64,000 bases of DNA from Symbiotaphrina buchneri (Eukaryota; Ascomycota; Symbiotaphrinales; Symbiotaphrinaceae): contig BCIG01000024.1 in the NCBI GenBank assembly GCA_001599915.1, positions 1 to 64,000 on the forward strand, given 5' to 3'. Below are positions 43,811-54,811 of the stretch, one piece after another. The notes beneath the pieces were generated by a model. The model saw only the letters and a program-made list of their open reading frames with translations, was not told the origin of the DNA and searched no databases. The position numbers and the translations under genes were made by a program. Position 1 is the first letter of the stretch. The number at the start of each line of letters is the position of its first letter.

Positions 43811-45868
43811 CTAATGTCTAAATTTGGCCATCAGTTTGGTCATGAAGGACTGTTTCTTTTCCGTCTCATCTTCTTCCAACTTGACCAACCGATCTGAAAA
43901 ATCCATCTCATCAAGACGGACCCTAAAACACCCGTCAGCATGCTCTTTCACTACTTGATAATCTTCCCAGCGGAGACTCACCATCTAGTCTTATGATAAA
44001 GCTTATATCCAATAAACAGCAAAATCGAAGCCGGAATCGTGATATAGCTAGCGATGAAGCTCCTCCAGTTGAAAGGCTTCTCGAACGCCGTAAAGCCCTG
44101 GATGAACAAGAGGAACAGGTTCAGGAACAAATTAAAGCGGTAGATCCAGATGCTGCCCCAGGCTCTGAAAGGGAACGTCTTGGGGTCGATGCCTTGCTTG
44201 ATGAGGCCGCTGCGCACGCGCAGTTGGGTAAACACAATTCCGCCCCAGGCGATGTACGCGGCCGAACCGCCGACGGAGGTCATGTAGGCGAAGACTTGCC
44301 CGGCTACGACTTTCAAGTTCATGAGAGCGAGGAGACCCCAGCAGCAGGAAGTCAGGATCGATACGTAAGGGACTGACACGCATTGTCAGTAGACTGGGGA
44401 GACGTCTGATCAGAATGGAAGAATTACCTCCTTTCTTGGAAGTGATGGCAAAACATTTGGGTGCCCGGTTCGTCAGGGCCAGGGAGTATAGGGCGCGAGA
44501 TTGCACGTAGATACACCCATTGGCGGCCGAGATGAAAGCGACCACGATCAGAGCATTAATGAAGTGCCCGGAAGACTTCCATCCGGCTTGAGTGAACGCA
44601 ATGGTGAACGGCGATGACGCTGTGTCGGAGTCGGCATTGAGAAGCTCGGGCGAGCTAGACGGGCAGATCAAGCCTTGGAAGAAGATCAAGCCCATATAAA
44701 CGAATAGGATACGATAGACGACAGTATTAACACCCTGTTCGAGGTCAGTCAGACACGTGTCTACGTCTGGGTGCCGGAGATGCTCACCCTTGGAATGGCT
44801 TTTCTAGGGTCCTTGGTCTCCCCTGCAGCCAGCGAGATGATCTCGGTGCCAACATAGTATGCGGAAGCGAGCACAAACACCTGGCCAAAGCCATTGATGC
44901 CATTCACAATGGGCCTATACGACAAGATCAGCACGCGCAACACAGTACTCTAGAACGACAAAACTTACCCATCGGGAGGCGTCCAATATCGGAAACCGAC
45001 ATAGCCTCCTCCAAAGGCGCCGACGTCGACAAGGAATGAGATGAAGAAGCACACCGCGAGAGCAATGATCTTGAACCATCCCAGGTAGTATTCAATCTCG
45101 CCGTATACCACCACGCCAAGGGTTGTCAGGACGGAGAAGAAGGCCCAAAAGACGAGCACCCAAGCCCACATGGGCATCTTCTCTTCCGGGACCGAGTACT
45201 GAAGGATGAGAATCGCGCCATTCCATTCTGTAGTGCGGTACAAGTCAGCATCAAGCTATCCATATTGTGCGTCGGGGATATGGCGAATTAAGTCGAGGCG
45301 TACCACTTCCGAGAAAGACACTCCACATGAAATAATACATCCACGCCATGGCGAAGCTGAACGCCGGATCGACGAAGCGGCCAGCATGCTTTACCCACTC
45401 AGTCAGCCAGACATCCATAGCAGGTTACGGGCTTTTCATACCTCAATGAACCCTCCTGCAATAGGGAACATGGTCGTAACCTCTCCAATACTCTGCATCA
45501 ACGCCCAAACGACGAATCCTAACGCCCCTAATCAGCCTCGCCACTCCTCCCACGAACCCACCTTGGTTTGGAACACAGAACTCACCAACAATGCCAAACC
45601 CGATAAGGGCGCCCAAGGGCCCGGAGAGATACAGCGCATACCCAAAGCCGTAGAAACAGCTGGCGCCGATAACGCTGGCCAGCGAGATGAGCGTCACATG
45701 CCGGCCTTTCAGCCCCCGACGCAGGCCGGACTCGATGATGATGCCGTCCTGGGTGTCGACGGGCTCCGCGGTTGTTTCATAGAGCGATTTCTTGTCGGCG
45801 CTGCCGCCGTCCCCGCCGCCGACGGTGTACATTGGCGTGGATGGCTCGAGGTGCATTTCGCGCGACAT
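43811..45868 (-). CDS. amino-acid permease (YAT/APC family)
   Basis: Eight exons. Splices recover GIVGFVVWALMQSIGEVTTM, GFIE-HAGRFVDPAFSFAMAW, FLGSEWNGAILI, PPDGPIVNGINGFG, AIPR-GVNTVVYRIL and a small last exon (WVRLDEMDFSDRLVKLEEDE...) that would be missed if the frame were stopped at 43978. The N-terminal GLRRGLKGRHVTLISLASVI, then GASCFYGFGYAL, is the classic fungal amino-acid permease opening, followed by GETKDPRKAIPR and CIYVQSRALYSLALTNRAPK. Twelve helices. It imports amino acids by proton symport at the plasma membrane. Its upstream region carries many HGATAR sites, consistent with nitrogen-source control. Confidence 0.92.
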
Positions 45869-46079
45869 GGTTGCTTTTGCCTCGCTGTGGGCGGTGTTTT
45901 ACAATAGAGAATCTCAATCAGAAAGCAGGGTACTTGGAAGATGATGAAGGAGAATACGAAGGATGACAGAATTCTACTAGATTAATGAATATCTGTTCCA
46001 GAAGCCCCCGATCCCTTGCCTTTTACCCTCGCCCGCTCGTATTTATGCGCGGCCAAACGCCGACCTACGCAAGCAATCG

Positions 46080-46853
46080 TTATCTCGCACCTGGCGCAAG
46101 TGGCGTCCGCAACTGGGCACGATACGAATGATAGGGTCAGTTACGAGATAACAACAACCGGAAGAGAACCACAAGCTAGCGTTATCTGGAGAACCTTAAT
46201 TGTTGCTGATAACCTGCGAATGATTGGGCATATGAGTCCCATATCAGCTTCCTCTTTGGGAAGGCTCCCTGCCAATTTCATGCCAAGACGAGCTGAAGAA
46301 GAGCCCGCCGGCTGGCGCCGCTATCGTGTGCCTGCGCTGTGATTGGCAATGTTATCCCGTGCTTGCAGAGAGGGGCAGGGGTGTTATCAAGCCTTGGGAA
46401 TTTTGATAGAGGATCAGCGGCCAGAAAGGGGTTCTAGAACGAGGGCGCTGATAAGATCAGGGTCAGGAGCTGACGTCGCCTATGTGTGAGAGGTGATGCC
46501 GCAACCTTGCGAATAGATGCTAAGGCGTCTTTTGGAACAAAGGCCAAGAGGCGCAACGTTTACTTGTTATTATTATGATGGAAGGACAGCAACGGCAGGA
46601 CATGTAGCGTAGCAGCTGATGGCTGATAACAGAGCACCCGTTACATAAAGCATATCTTGGGGGCGGGTGCGTACCCATCCATTATTGTGCTGCTATTTCA
46701 ATGAAGTTAGTGATAAGCTCACAGACCACCACAATTCTTCCGGCCCCACTCAAAAGATATATGCGGATGCTCGTAGAAGACGATAAAATAACACCGGCTG
46801 GAGAAATGATGATGTTACCTAGAGTTTCTGTATAATATTGTGGTGTATGATAA
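46080..46853. promoter_or_regulatory. HGATAR-rich upstream region of amino-acid permease
   Basis: HGATAR or its complement starts at 46080, 46129, 46146, 46182, 46207, 46384, 46404, 46449, 46624, 46711, 46781 and 46848. Twelve sites in about 775 bp compares with roughly two expected from equal base use. The nearest site is about 210 bp upstream of the ATG at 45868. The rest of 45869-47256 holds no recognised gene. Confidence 0.55.
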
Positions 46854-47256
46854 TATCAAAAACTCTCCATTGCGGTTCAATATATGATCATTCCTACTCA
46901 TCACTACGGGTGGACGAGAGTGAGTGGTATATTTCGAAGCTTTCTTATCTCCCTGTCTATGCCAAAATAGCCTCTACGTCAAAATTTCGAATGGGGGTTG
47001 TCCGTATATAACATAACCACACGGCTCCCACTGACTTTGGAGCCTCCTGGCGTCCTTTCCAGGTGGGCTCGGATGACTTGCTTTTGAAATGACAATATTC
47101 ACCGAGAGAATATTTGCTATAATAGGCCGTAACTAGATCATCACACACGCTATCTCAGCTCTCAACCTCTGTAACCATGTCATCTACAAACAAACGCGCA
47201 ATGTGACCCCCGAAAGCTCTATCCCATCTCAACCCTTCAGACATCACCTCTCAAGA

Positions 47257-48667
47257 TCACGCCTCCTCCCAAACGGCCTCAATGACCGAAAACACACTCC
47301 CAGGCACTGGTTTCACGCCCTGGAACTTAAACCGCGGATCCGCGTTCTGGAAGAGCTCCCGCCAGTCCTCCTCAGCGCGCTCCATGCCATTCAACACCAC
47401 CATCATCTGCATATCCAAGGATCTGGCGCACAGAGGACTCGTATTAGTATCGTCTCAAAAGGATGAAAGAACCTAAAGCTCACCTCGCCAACCTCTCAAA
47501 ATACAGCGGCCCCCTTCCGGGTGGTTTCGAGACGCCCTCCAGCAACAACACGCGCCCGCCAGATTTCATAGCCGGCACCAAGTTCCTTAGAATCCTCGCG
47601 CCATCGTCATCATTGAAATCATGCAAGATCAGGCGCAGGACATACGCGGCCGCTTGTTTTGTCTGCGGCGTGAAGAAATCATGCGCCTGAAAAGCAACAC
47701 GGTCTTTAACATCCGCGGGCACGACACTATGCGCCTCCATTTCGGCAAGGTCCTGCACAACAAACCTCAGCTCCGGATACTCCGCCGCAAGCGCCGCAGA
47801 GAGATGTCCATTCCCACCACCCACATCCACAACCGTCGCGCCCGCGCCCAGCTGCTGCCAGGGGTATCCCTTCACAATACGGTCATCATCGAACATCCCC
47901 CCACGGCTCATGAAGCTCATCGCCTCCGCGAAGCGTTTCCCCTCCACGGGCCGGCTGGCAACATATTTCATAGGGTTCTCGTCTGTGCCCTTCGCGAGGT
48001 TGAACGCCGTCTCATTTCCCTTCCGCGTCGCGGGGCCCCATTTCTTCAATGCTTCGAGAAGCCGTCCCACGCTGGGCACGGCCTCGTTGACGTGGTGCCC
48101 GACTAGCGAGCGCAGTAAAGGGTCTTTGACGAGCGCGGCGGAGGCGGCGGTGTGCCCGACGTGCCCGGGGGAGGTCTCGCGGAAGATTCGCAGCGTCATG
48201 GCTTGCCGGAGGACTTGACGTACGCGGATGGTGTCGAGCCCGGTTTTTTGTGCGATTTCGGCGTAGCTGAGAGAGGAGTCGAGGGGAATGGCTTTGTCGA
48301 GCGCGTATTCCCAGATGACGGATATGGCGGCGCAGTCTTCGGCGGCCTTTCCAAGAAATGTCAGATCTTATAGAAAGACGATCAAGGTAAAATCAAAATA
48401 ATCCAGCAAACTCACCACAAAAGCACTCCGCACCATAGTATCCGTCGGGCCAACGGCAAGGTCATACATCAGCCGACTCTGCTCGAGCAGTGCGATGCGC
48501 GCGCCCTGCACGGCGCCATGCTCCGGCCCTTGCGGCAGGTCACCCTGCGTTGGCGCGAAGGACAAATTGGGCTGCTTCGTCGCTTTCAGGTAGTCCGAGA
48601 TGACTTTGGCGTTCTGGCTGATTTGTGCGGCCAGGTCTTCGAGTGAGACGCCGTGGGCGGGATCCAT
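47257..48667 (-). CDS. SAM-dependent O-methyltransferase (plant/fungal type)
   Basis: Three exons: 48667 to about 48412, about 48354 to about 47487, then a last exon to the TGA at 47257-47259. The first exon is the dimerisation/winged-helix part, the middle one carries the Rossmann motif VVDVGGGNGHLSAALA, and RLILHDFNDDDGARIL supplies the catalytic His of the O-methyltransferase (PF00891) family. The last exon (DMQMMVVLNGMERAEEDW, then FKFQGVKPVPG) completes the fold. Such enzymes methylate phenolic hydroxyls in polyketide or aromatic pathways. It diverges from the amidohydrolase gene over about 800 bp. Confidence 0.9.
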
Positions 48668-49464
48668 GATCTGGTCCAGGTGCTGCTGTTTTCCAAGTAC
48701 AGGAATTCAATTCTTGGGTGGTGACGCTGAGACAAGGTGCAGAGAGGCTGCTGGTAAGATACTCGTGTGGCTATAGCGAGAGAAAGAGGGGCAGCCAGCC
48801 AGCTTGCTGCTGGCAAAAAGACGCTTGCTATGCAGGGTTATCGACCCCTTGCGTCGGCGGGCAGTTTCTTGACCGGCGCGGCGGAACAAAGTGTCCACCG
48901 GTGGACCATGACACCGGAATTATGTGACAAAGCATTGGTATTCGCTGAGTCCCGCCGGTCACATCAGCTAGACAACTGCGGGAATATTTCTGGAGCCATT
49001 GACCGCGTGGTCAATACATGCGTCGGGTATATATTGCTTGAACGTCGGCGCTCCAACACGAGATTGATAAGGATAGGCAGAGAATTCCAACCCAGACACT
49101 GCAGAACGGAGCTTCACCTTTATTCCAACTGGCTCAGCCCATGCGATGGACTTCTAGATAATGATGAACTTCCTTCAGGTGAGAATAAACTGCCCGCGCC
49201 TTGGATGTCTGCCTTCGGGATCAGCATCCCACGTCCGACCGATTTATTCCCGATCTCGTGTTAGCGTTTCGCTTTGAACCGTGGTTAGCCGTCGAGCCGA
49301 AACCCCGCAACAACAACCTTTCTCCTTCCCTTACTCCCACGGAAGAACAGAACCTGCTGGATATCGACTGTAAAGCAACTCAATGCAGACCACATCATTA
49401 TTCCACACCCCATAGCTCCATAAGAAAGGCAGAGGGCGGCCAAACCTCGCATCCCTCGCTCACT
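48668..49464. other. divergent promoter, about 800 bp
   Basis: Lies between the O-methyltransferase and the amidohydrolase start codons. A frame runs in phase into the amidohydrolase from 49201 but its residues look non-coding. No other feature seen. Confidence 0.45.
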
Positions 49465-50555
49465 ATGTCCGCGCCGCCGCCCATAATCGACTCACACATC
49501 CACCTCTTCCCCGCGTCCGAGCTGTCCCAGCTCGCATGGTGTTCACCAGGGGACTTCCTCTACAGCCAACACTCGCTCACCGAATACACCTCCGCAACCA
49601 GCACCCCCTCCTCTCTACGAGGCTTCATCTTCGTTGAAACCGATCGCAAAACCACCCTCGACTCCGAGGGCTGGACCGGCCCGCTGCAAGAAATCGACTG
49701 GATCGCACGCGTCGCGCTCGGCCGGCCGCGCCCAGGAGAAGGCCATGACCCCGAGCATGCCCGGCTGTGTCTGGGGATCGTGGCCTGGGCGCCGCTGCCT
49801 GCGGGCCCCGGGGGGTTGGCGCGGTATGTGGGAAGAGTGAGAGAGAGGGCGGGGGAGGCGTGGGAGAGGGTGAAAGGTTGGCGGTTTCTGGTGCAGGATA
49901 AGCCAAGTGGGACGATGTTGACGGAGGAGTTTGTGCAGGGGCTGAGGTGGTGTGGGCGCGAGGGATGGACGTTTGATCTCGGCGTGGATATGAAGCGGAA
50001 GGGCGGGTTGTGGCAGCTGGATGAGGCGGTGAAGATGCTCCGCAGGGCGCACGAGGGCGTGCCTGAGGGTGAGAAGGTGGTTGTCGTTATTAGTAAGTCT
50101 GATGGTCCTGGTGCATGCGGCAGGGGATGCTGATATCGTTTGTCGCAGATCATCTGTGCAAACCCATCATCGGAGGGGCGAACCAGCCCACCGACTTCCA
50201 GCGCTGGGAGGCGCGGATCAAGCAGTTAGCTGCGTTCCCGAACACATACATGAAACTCTCGGGGCTCTTTTCAGAACTGCCACCGCAGGAGCTAGGGAAG
50301 CCCCGGTCGGCGCTGGAGATTGCGAGGGAGGTGCTGCCGTGGTTCGAGGCGATTGTGGTTGCTTTTGGGGCGTCAAGAATCATGTTTGGAAGTGATTGGC
50401 CGGTGTGTAGCATTAATGGGGCGGGGAATGAGTGCGCGTGGAGGAATTGGAGGGAGGTCGTGCAGGAGTTGATTCGTCTGAAGGGGTTGTCGAGGGAGGA
50501 GGCGGCAGAGATTTGGGCGGGGACGGCGGCGAGGGCGTATAGGATTGATCTGTAA
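49465..50555 (+). CDS. amidohydrolase-2 family metal-dependent hydrolase (lactonase-like)
   Basis: Two exons (49465-50092 and 50149-50555) give 344 residues. The N-terminal IIDSHIHLFP is the HxH metal motif of PF04909. GFIFVETDRK, GWRFLVQDKPSG, FDLGVD and the C-terminal IMFGSDWPVCS (catalytic Asp) follow in the usual order. NHLCKPII across the splice carries the barrel His. The layout resembles L-rhamnono- and L-fucono-lactonases and 2-pyrone-4,6-dicarboxylate lactonases. It probably opens a lactone ring in the cytosol. The GH29 remnant at the left end makes deoxy-sugar catabolism tempting, but they are 49 kb apart. Substrate unknown. Confidence 0.9.
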
Positions 50556-50923
50556 TTGTACTGGCATGTGCAATGGATGTAAATTATCCGCAAACATCCT
50601 TCCGTCTGTAAGCATCGTATCGATGACTCAGGCTCTCATATAAGAAACCGATTTGTCTTCTCGGTGGACTTCCCAGAGATCTCAGTGGCGATGATGGCTG
50701 TATAAGGTAGGAGGCAGATGTATGACGGACTCTGTGTTAGCGAGCATTCATCTTCCAACCAACCAATTCGCAAGATATCCCATGCATGCATGCCATGACT
50801 CGAGCATGACTCACTCGCTCTCTGCCTTGCTCCAAGGAACAACAACTCCGTATATCAATCCCGAAAACCCCATCTCCACTACAACAGCAACCCCCACAGA
50901 ACCCTCAAATCTCACCACCGGCC
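50556..50923. other. intergenic, 370 bp
   Basis: 3' flank of the amidohydrolase and promoter of the F-box gene. Nothing else seen. Confidence 0.4.
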
Positions 50924-52015
50924 ATGGCATCGACCCCGAACTCGCTCCTGTCTCTTCCGCCGGAAATCCTCCTCGCCTTGCCCTCTCACCTACGGGACAT
51001 TGAAGACTTCATGAACCTCTCCAGCACCTGCCGTACACTGCACACCCTCCTCGCACGCACCTCCGCACACACAATCCTGCACCTCGCCGCGGCCGCCTCG
51101 CGGACCTTCTTCCGGCCCTCGCCACACTTCCTCATTGCCGGCTGCGCGGGGCAACTCATCACCTGGGCATCCCAAAGCCCCTCCAACACCACCAAACTCA
51201 GCCTCGCCTTCGAATCCGGCCTCGACGGCCTCCTCTCTCTCTGCCTCCAGCACACCGGGCTCAGCATGCCCCAAATTCGGGCCCTACACTCCCTACGTTT
51301 CTCAACCATCAATCCCCTCACGAACCTAATCGACCAGTGCGTCGGCGCGCAGTGGTACGCCACACCGAACTTCTGGAACGGCGGCGTCGAGGACGCATAC
51401 ACCATCGACGTCGACCCGCCCGAGACGCTGTTCCACCTCGTCATCTACGGCGCGCTGTTCGGTCCAGGCTTAATCCACTACATACGCACAGGAGAAGTCC
51501 CTCCCGAAGCGGAACTGGACCTGCGGCTGCAGTTCCTGAAATACTGCGTCCCGGACTGGGCGTGCTTGCACTGCCAGCGCAGCGCGCGGCGGGTGTTGGA
51601 TGCAGCGGGGAATGTGGATCCGCGGCGGGCGGTGAAGGAGGTAGGCCCGTATGCGCCGGGTGCCGGGAGGGTGCAGCATGGGAATCAGATTGGCTTGTTG
51701 CATTTGTTGAAAAGTCCGAGATGGAGGCCGCGGTGGAAGGAGGTTAGGGAGAGGTTGGGTGGTGATTTTGAGGAGGGGTGGAGGCAGGATCTGTGGGAGG
51801 CGTTGGTGCTGTGTCAGGGGTTGGAGGGCATGCAGTTGCTGTTTCCTGGGAGGGAGGAGATGTGGGAGAGGAGGTTGATGGAGCTGAGGGGGAGGATTGA
51901 GTCCATGGAGGAGAGGCCGCGGATGGTGCGGATTGGTGTGGTTGATGTCTATGAGTTTCCGGATCTAAAGGGGGAGTTGAGGGTCTGTTCAAGTGGGTAT
52001 TCGGCGGGGACTTGA
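50924..52015 (+). CDS. F-box-like protein
   Basis: A single-exon 363-residue protein. The N-terminus SLPPEILLALPSHLRDIEDF, then MNLSSTCRTLHTLL, fits an F-box, the segment that docks on Skp1 in SCF ubiquitin ligases. The remainder has no leucine-rich or WD repeats; it is a helical, Trp-containing region found in many fungal F-box proteins of unknown target (FHLVIYGALFGPGLIHYIRT, then YCVPDWACLHC with a CxxC). Expansion of such genes is common in filamentous fungi. Partner and target cannot be inferred. Confidence 0.78.
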   Translation: MASTPNSLLSLPPEILLALPSHLRDIEDFMNLSSTCRTLHTLLARTSAHTILHLAAAASRTFFRPSPHFLIAGCAGQLITWASQSPSNTTKLSLAFESGLDGLLSLCLQHTGLSMPQIRALHSLRFSTINPLTNLIDQCVGAQWYATPNFWNGGVEDAYTIDVDPPETLFHLVIYGALFGPGLIHYIRTGEVPPEAELDLRLQFLKYCVPDWACLHCQRSARRVLDAAGNVDPRRAVKEVGPYAPGAGRVQHGNQIGLLHLLKSPRWRPRWKEVRERLGGDFEEGWRQDLWEALVLCQGLEGMQLLFPGREEMWERRLMELRGRIESMEERPRMVRIGVVDVYEFPDLKGELRVCSSGYSAGT

Positions 52016-52462
52016 TCGTTACAGCGGACCAGGAAGTAATGCAGGGGAAATCCAAGACTAGACGAGGATATAGAAGAAAGACGAAGTCTATCAGCTCCAG
52101 ACCTGCTCCAGAGGCGGGCATAGCACACCGAAACGTTCAGCAGTTTGAAACCAAGGGCGCAGACATATCTAAGGCACATGCCACATGAACCCGGCGTGAA
52201 ACATTTGACAGCTGAACAGGGAGGAAGGTCTCCAGCTTACATTCGTCACTCTACGCCATGTAAAAGCAAATTATCCCACTTCGTGAAGTAGCTTGTCCAT
52301 GGGCCCCACCTACGGAAGCCTCTCCTAGCCACTCTTGGTTTTCGACTCAGGGTCGACTACGCTGACGAGAGGCCGAGCACCAATCATATGCAAATAAGTC
52401 TGCTCATATAGTTCAGGGACTTTGTGCTGGAAATTCCAAATGCTTCCGCCAGATCAGCAATT
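52016..52462. other. intergenic, 447 bp
   Basis: Promoter of the SDR gene. Nothing else seen. Confidence 0.4.
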
Positions 52463-53504
52463 ATGGCACTACCATTTCCCGGAGTCGCACTCATCACGGG
52501 CGCTGCATCTGGTATGTGTTGTCTTTTACAGCTCCTTCCTCTTTTACAATAAGCCCCGACCCGGTCCACGCGGCTAGAATTTGGCAGGAATTGGCCGCGG
52601 AGTTGCTCTAGCGTTCGCTGGCGAGGGCTGTACACGGATCGCAATTGCAGATCGAGATTTAAACGGACTTAGAGAAACGGTTCGCCTGATCTCGCAGATA
52701 CCCTTAAAGGTAACACCGGAGGTCCTACAAATCCAGACCGATGTGTCAAATGAGGATCAAGTCTCGCATATGGTACAACAAACCGTGCAAGCATGGGGGA
52801 GGGTGGACTATGCCGTTAACGCTGCTGGTATGTTATTGCCTTTCCACGCCTAGAAGACGTCTTGCGGTGAAAGCAGGCCTATCAGAACCATCCGCTGACG
52901 AGTTGTTGTCCGCCACTACCAGGAATCCTCAGCCCCAAGCAACCATCGGCTGACCTCTCACTGTCTCAATTCGATATGATTAACAGCGTCAATTACCGCG
53001 GCTGCTGGCTCAGCTCACGCGCTGAAATCGCACAGATGCTACGCCAGACTCCTCTGCCCACGCACGACGGTCGACCGGGTAACCGCGGTGCCGTCGTAAA
53101 TATTGCTAGCCAGCTCGGCATTGTTGGACGGAGTAATGCTCGTAAGCACGCCTCCCAACCTGGCGGTCCTGACCAGTGATAAGCCGGCCCACATGTTGAC
53201 TTTCCTTGTCACAGCCGTATATTGCGCCTCCAAGGCGGCCGTTATAGGAATGACGCGTGCGGATGCCGTGGATTGCTCAGCGTCTAACATCCGAATCAAC
53301 TGCGTGTGCCCGGGGCTGGTCAAAACACCGATTCTGAACAATGAGGACCCGGCACTACTCGCGGCGGACGTCAACGTAGCGCCCATGAAGCGGATGGGCA
53401 CGGTGGAGGAGATTGCCGATGTGGTGCTGTTCCTGGCGAGTAGTAAGGCGAGTTTTGTGCAGGGAGCAGCGTGGGTCGTTGATGGTGGGTATACGATTGT
53501 TTGA
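52463..53504 (+). CDS. short-chain dehydrogenase/reductase (classical SDR)
   Basis: Four exons (52463-52511, 52588-52827, 52923-53141, 53215-53504) give 265 residues, the usual classical SDR size. Splicing completes each motif: TGAASGIGRGVA (cofactor loop TGxxxGxG), NAAG-ILSP, NIASQLG (catalytic Ser), PVYCASKAAV (YxxxK) and VCPGLVKTPIL. An acidic residue after the second strand (IADRD) suggests NAD(H) preference. Cytosolic oxidoreductase of alcohol/ketone groups; substrate unknown. It converges with the Dabb gene only 100 bp away. Confidence 0.93.
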
Positions 53505-53604
53505 GGCGGATGAGCCAAGATGATTCTTGGGATTTGGGATTAGAAAGGGCCAGAAAACCAGCATGAGAGCTTATCTAGGACTTCTCTTGTAGGAGAGCCA
53601 AGGG

Positions 53605-54000
53605 TTATAGAACACCTTGGTTCAAATCTATGCTAGACCATTTCTCCACTATCCCATCCAAGCTTTCCGTAAATGCACGGTGGAGCTCGTCCTCTTGCAT
53701 GTAGTATTCAAGATCTTCTGCGTCCTCGAATTCCACCAAGAATCCATGGGAGAACCCAGATTGATCACGGGTCTGCTTATCACTGCTCGCGGTGGTGACT
53801 TTCCCTCCGGTCAAGGATACTATATACCCCGATTGGTCCACCGATCGGACGCACTCATCTTTCAAGGCAAGCATTCGTTCACATGTTTCCTCGATGATCG
53901 CGGCTGATACTTCAGGCTTGAATTGAAACAGCACCTTGAATTGCACTGTTAGATCGGCATCTGAATAGCGGTACTGACTCACCATGTGCATGATCGCCAT
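53605..54000 (-). CDS. Dabb (stress-responsive alpha/beta barrel) protein
   Basis: Two exons (54000-53983 and 53934-53605) with a 48-bp intron (TCTAAC branch) give about 115 residues starting MAIMHMVLFQFKPEVSAAII, the standard opening of PF07876. GFSHGFLVEFEDAEDLEYYM is the conserved second half. Dabb dimers include olivetolic-acid-cyclase-like enzymes and stress proteins, so it could help cyclise or open a polyketide or aromatic intermediate. Reading through the intron gives an unspliced 135-residue version with an odd insertion, which I reject because the spliced start matches the family better. Confidence 0.85.
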   Translation of the reverse strand: MAIMHMVSQYRYSDADLTVQFKVLFQFKPEVSAAIIEETCERMLALKDECVRSVDQSGYIVSLTGGKVTTASSDKQTRDQSGFSHGFLVEFEDAEDLEYYMQEDELHRAFTESLDGIVEKWSSIDLNQGVL

Positions 54001-54811
54001 AATGAAATCCAACTCTGCACGCTCTCAGGAGATATCCTTCCACAAGACAGCATACACGGTCTTACTCACTGTTACAAATCGATGATCACAATTTAGCTCT
54101 ATTCCTATTCAGAAATAGTACTCTTGTAATGGCCTCCTGTGGTGTTGTCGTTGTTGTTGTCCAAAGATGGGGTTTATCAAGCGTGTCTAAAGACGGGGGT
54201 TAGCCACGCTTGGCCGACCAAGAGTGGAGCTTATCTCGCGAGGCGGCCCGACGGTGATATCTGGGAGTTGAACCTATAAGGTTTACTGGGTAGACATAGG
54301 CTTAGCGAAGCGGTGCTCAGGTACACTAAACTGCATACAAATAACTAGCGAACATAAGTACCACTAAACTCGAAACTGCAACTGCTGTCTCCGTTGAGGG
54401 AGCGTTCGTCTCCCCATCTTATAGGCGAAATCTCACCTCCCTACAAGCTCTGATACCGCAGTGAATCACGCAATAAAAATACGCAATCAGTGCTCCGCCC
54501 CCTATCTAGATCGGCCTCCTACAAGCCACATTTATTCAACCTTTCTGAGCGCAGTATCACCGTGTTTCTAGGCCGGCCGATACGAGATAGGAATAGGGTG
54601 CCAAGCCCTCTAGCGAAACCTTCAAAGTTCAAGTCTGGGGAAGGAAATCAGACAACATGTGCTTGCTGGCCGAGATTGCCGAAAGTTCGGTCTGGAATAC
54701 TTTCTTCTGTTTCATCTGTCTCCTTTAATTGTTCGCATTGGCCTCTTTTATTAAGTACAGATTGCTGTTTTGCCCTGAATAGAAAGCTCCTTCTCCTGAC
54801 GTCTAGCAGCC
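54001..54811. other. divergent promoter, 811 bp
   Basis: Between the Dabb and CYP504-like genes. Contains a short GTTGTT run near 54145. No gene recognised. Confidence 0.45.

Noticed and set aside
53605-54012. Unspliced 135-codon version of the Dabb gene
   Set aside because: Removing a 48-bp intron with good signals gives the family-typical start MAIMHMVLFQFKP.
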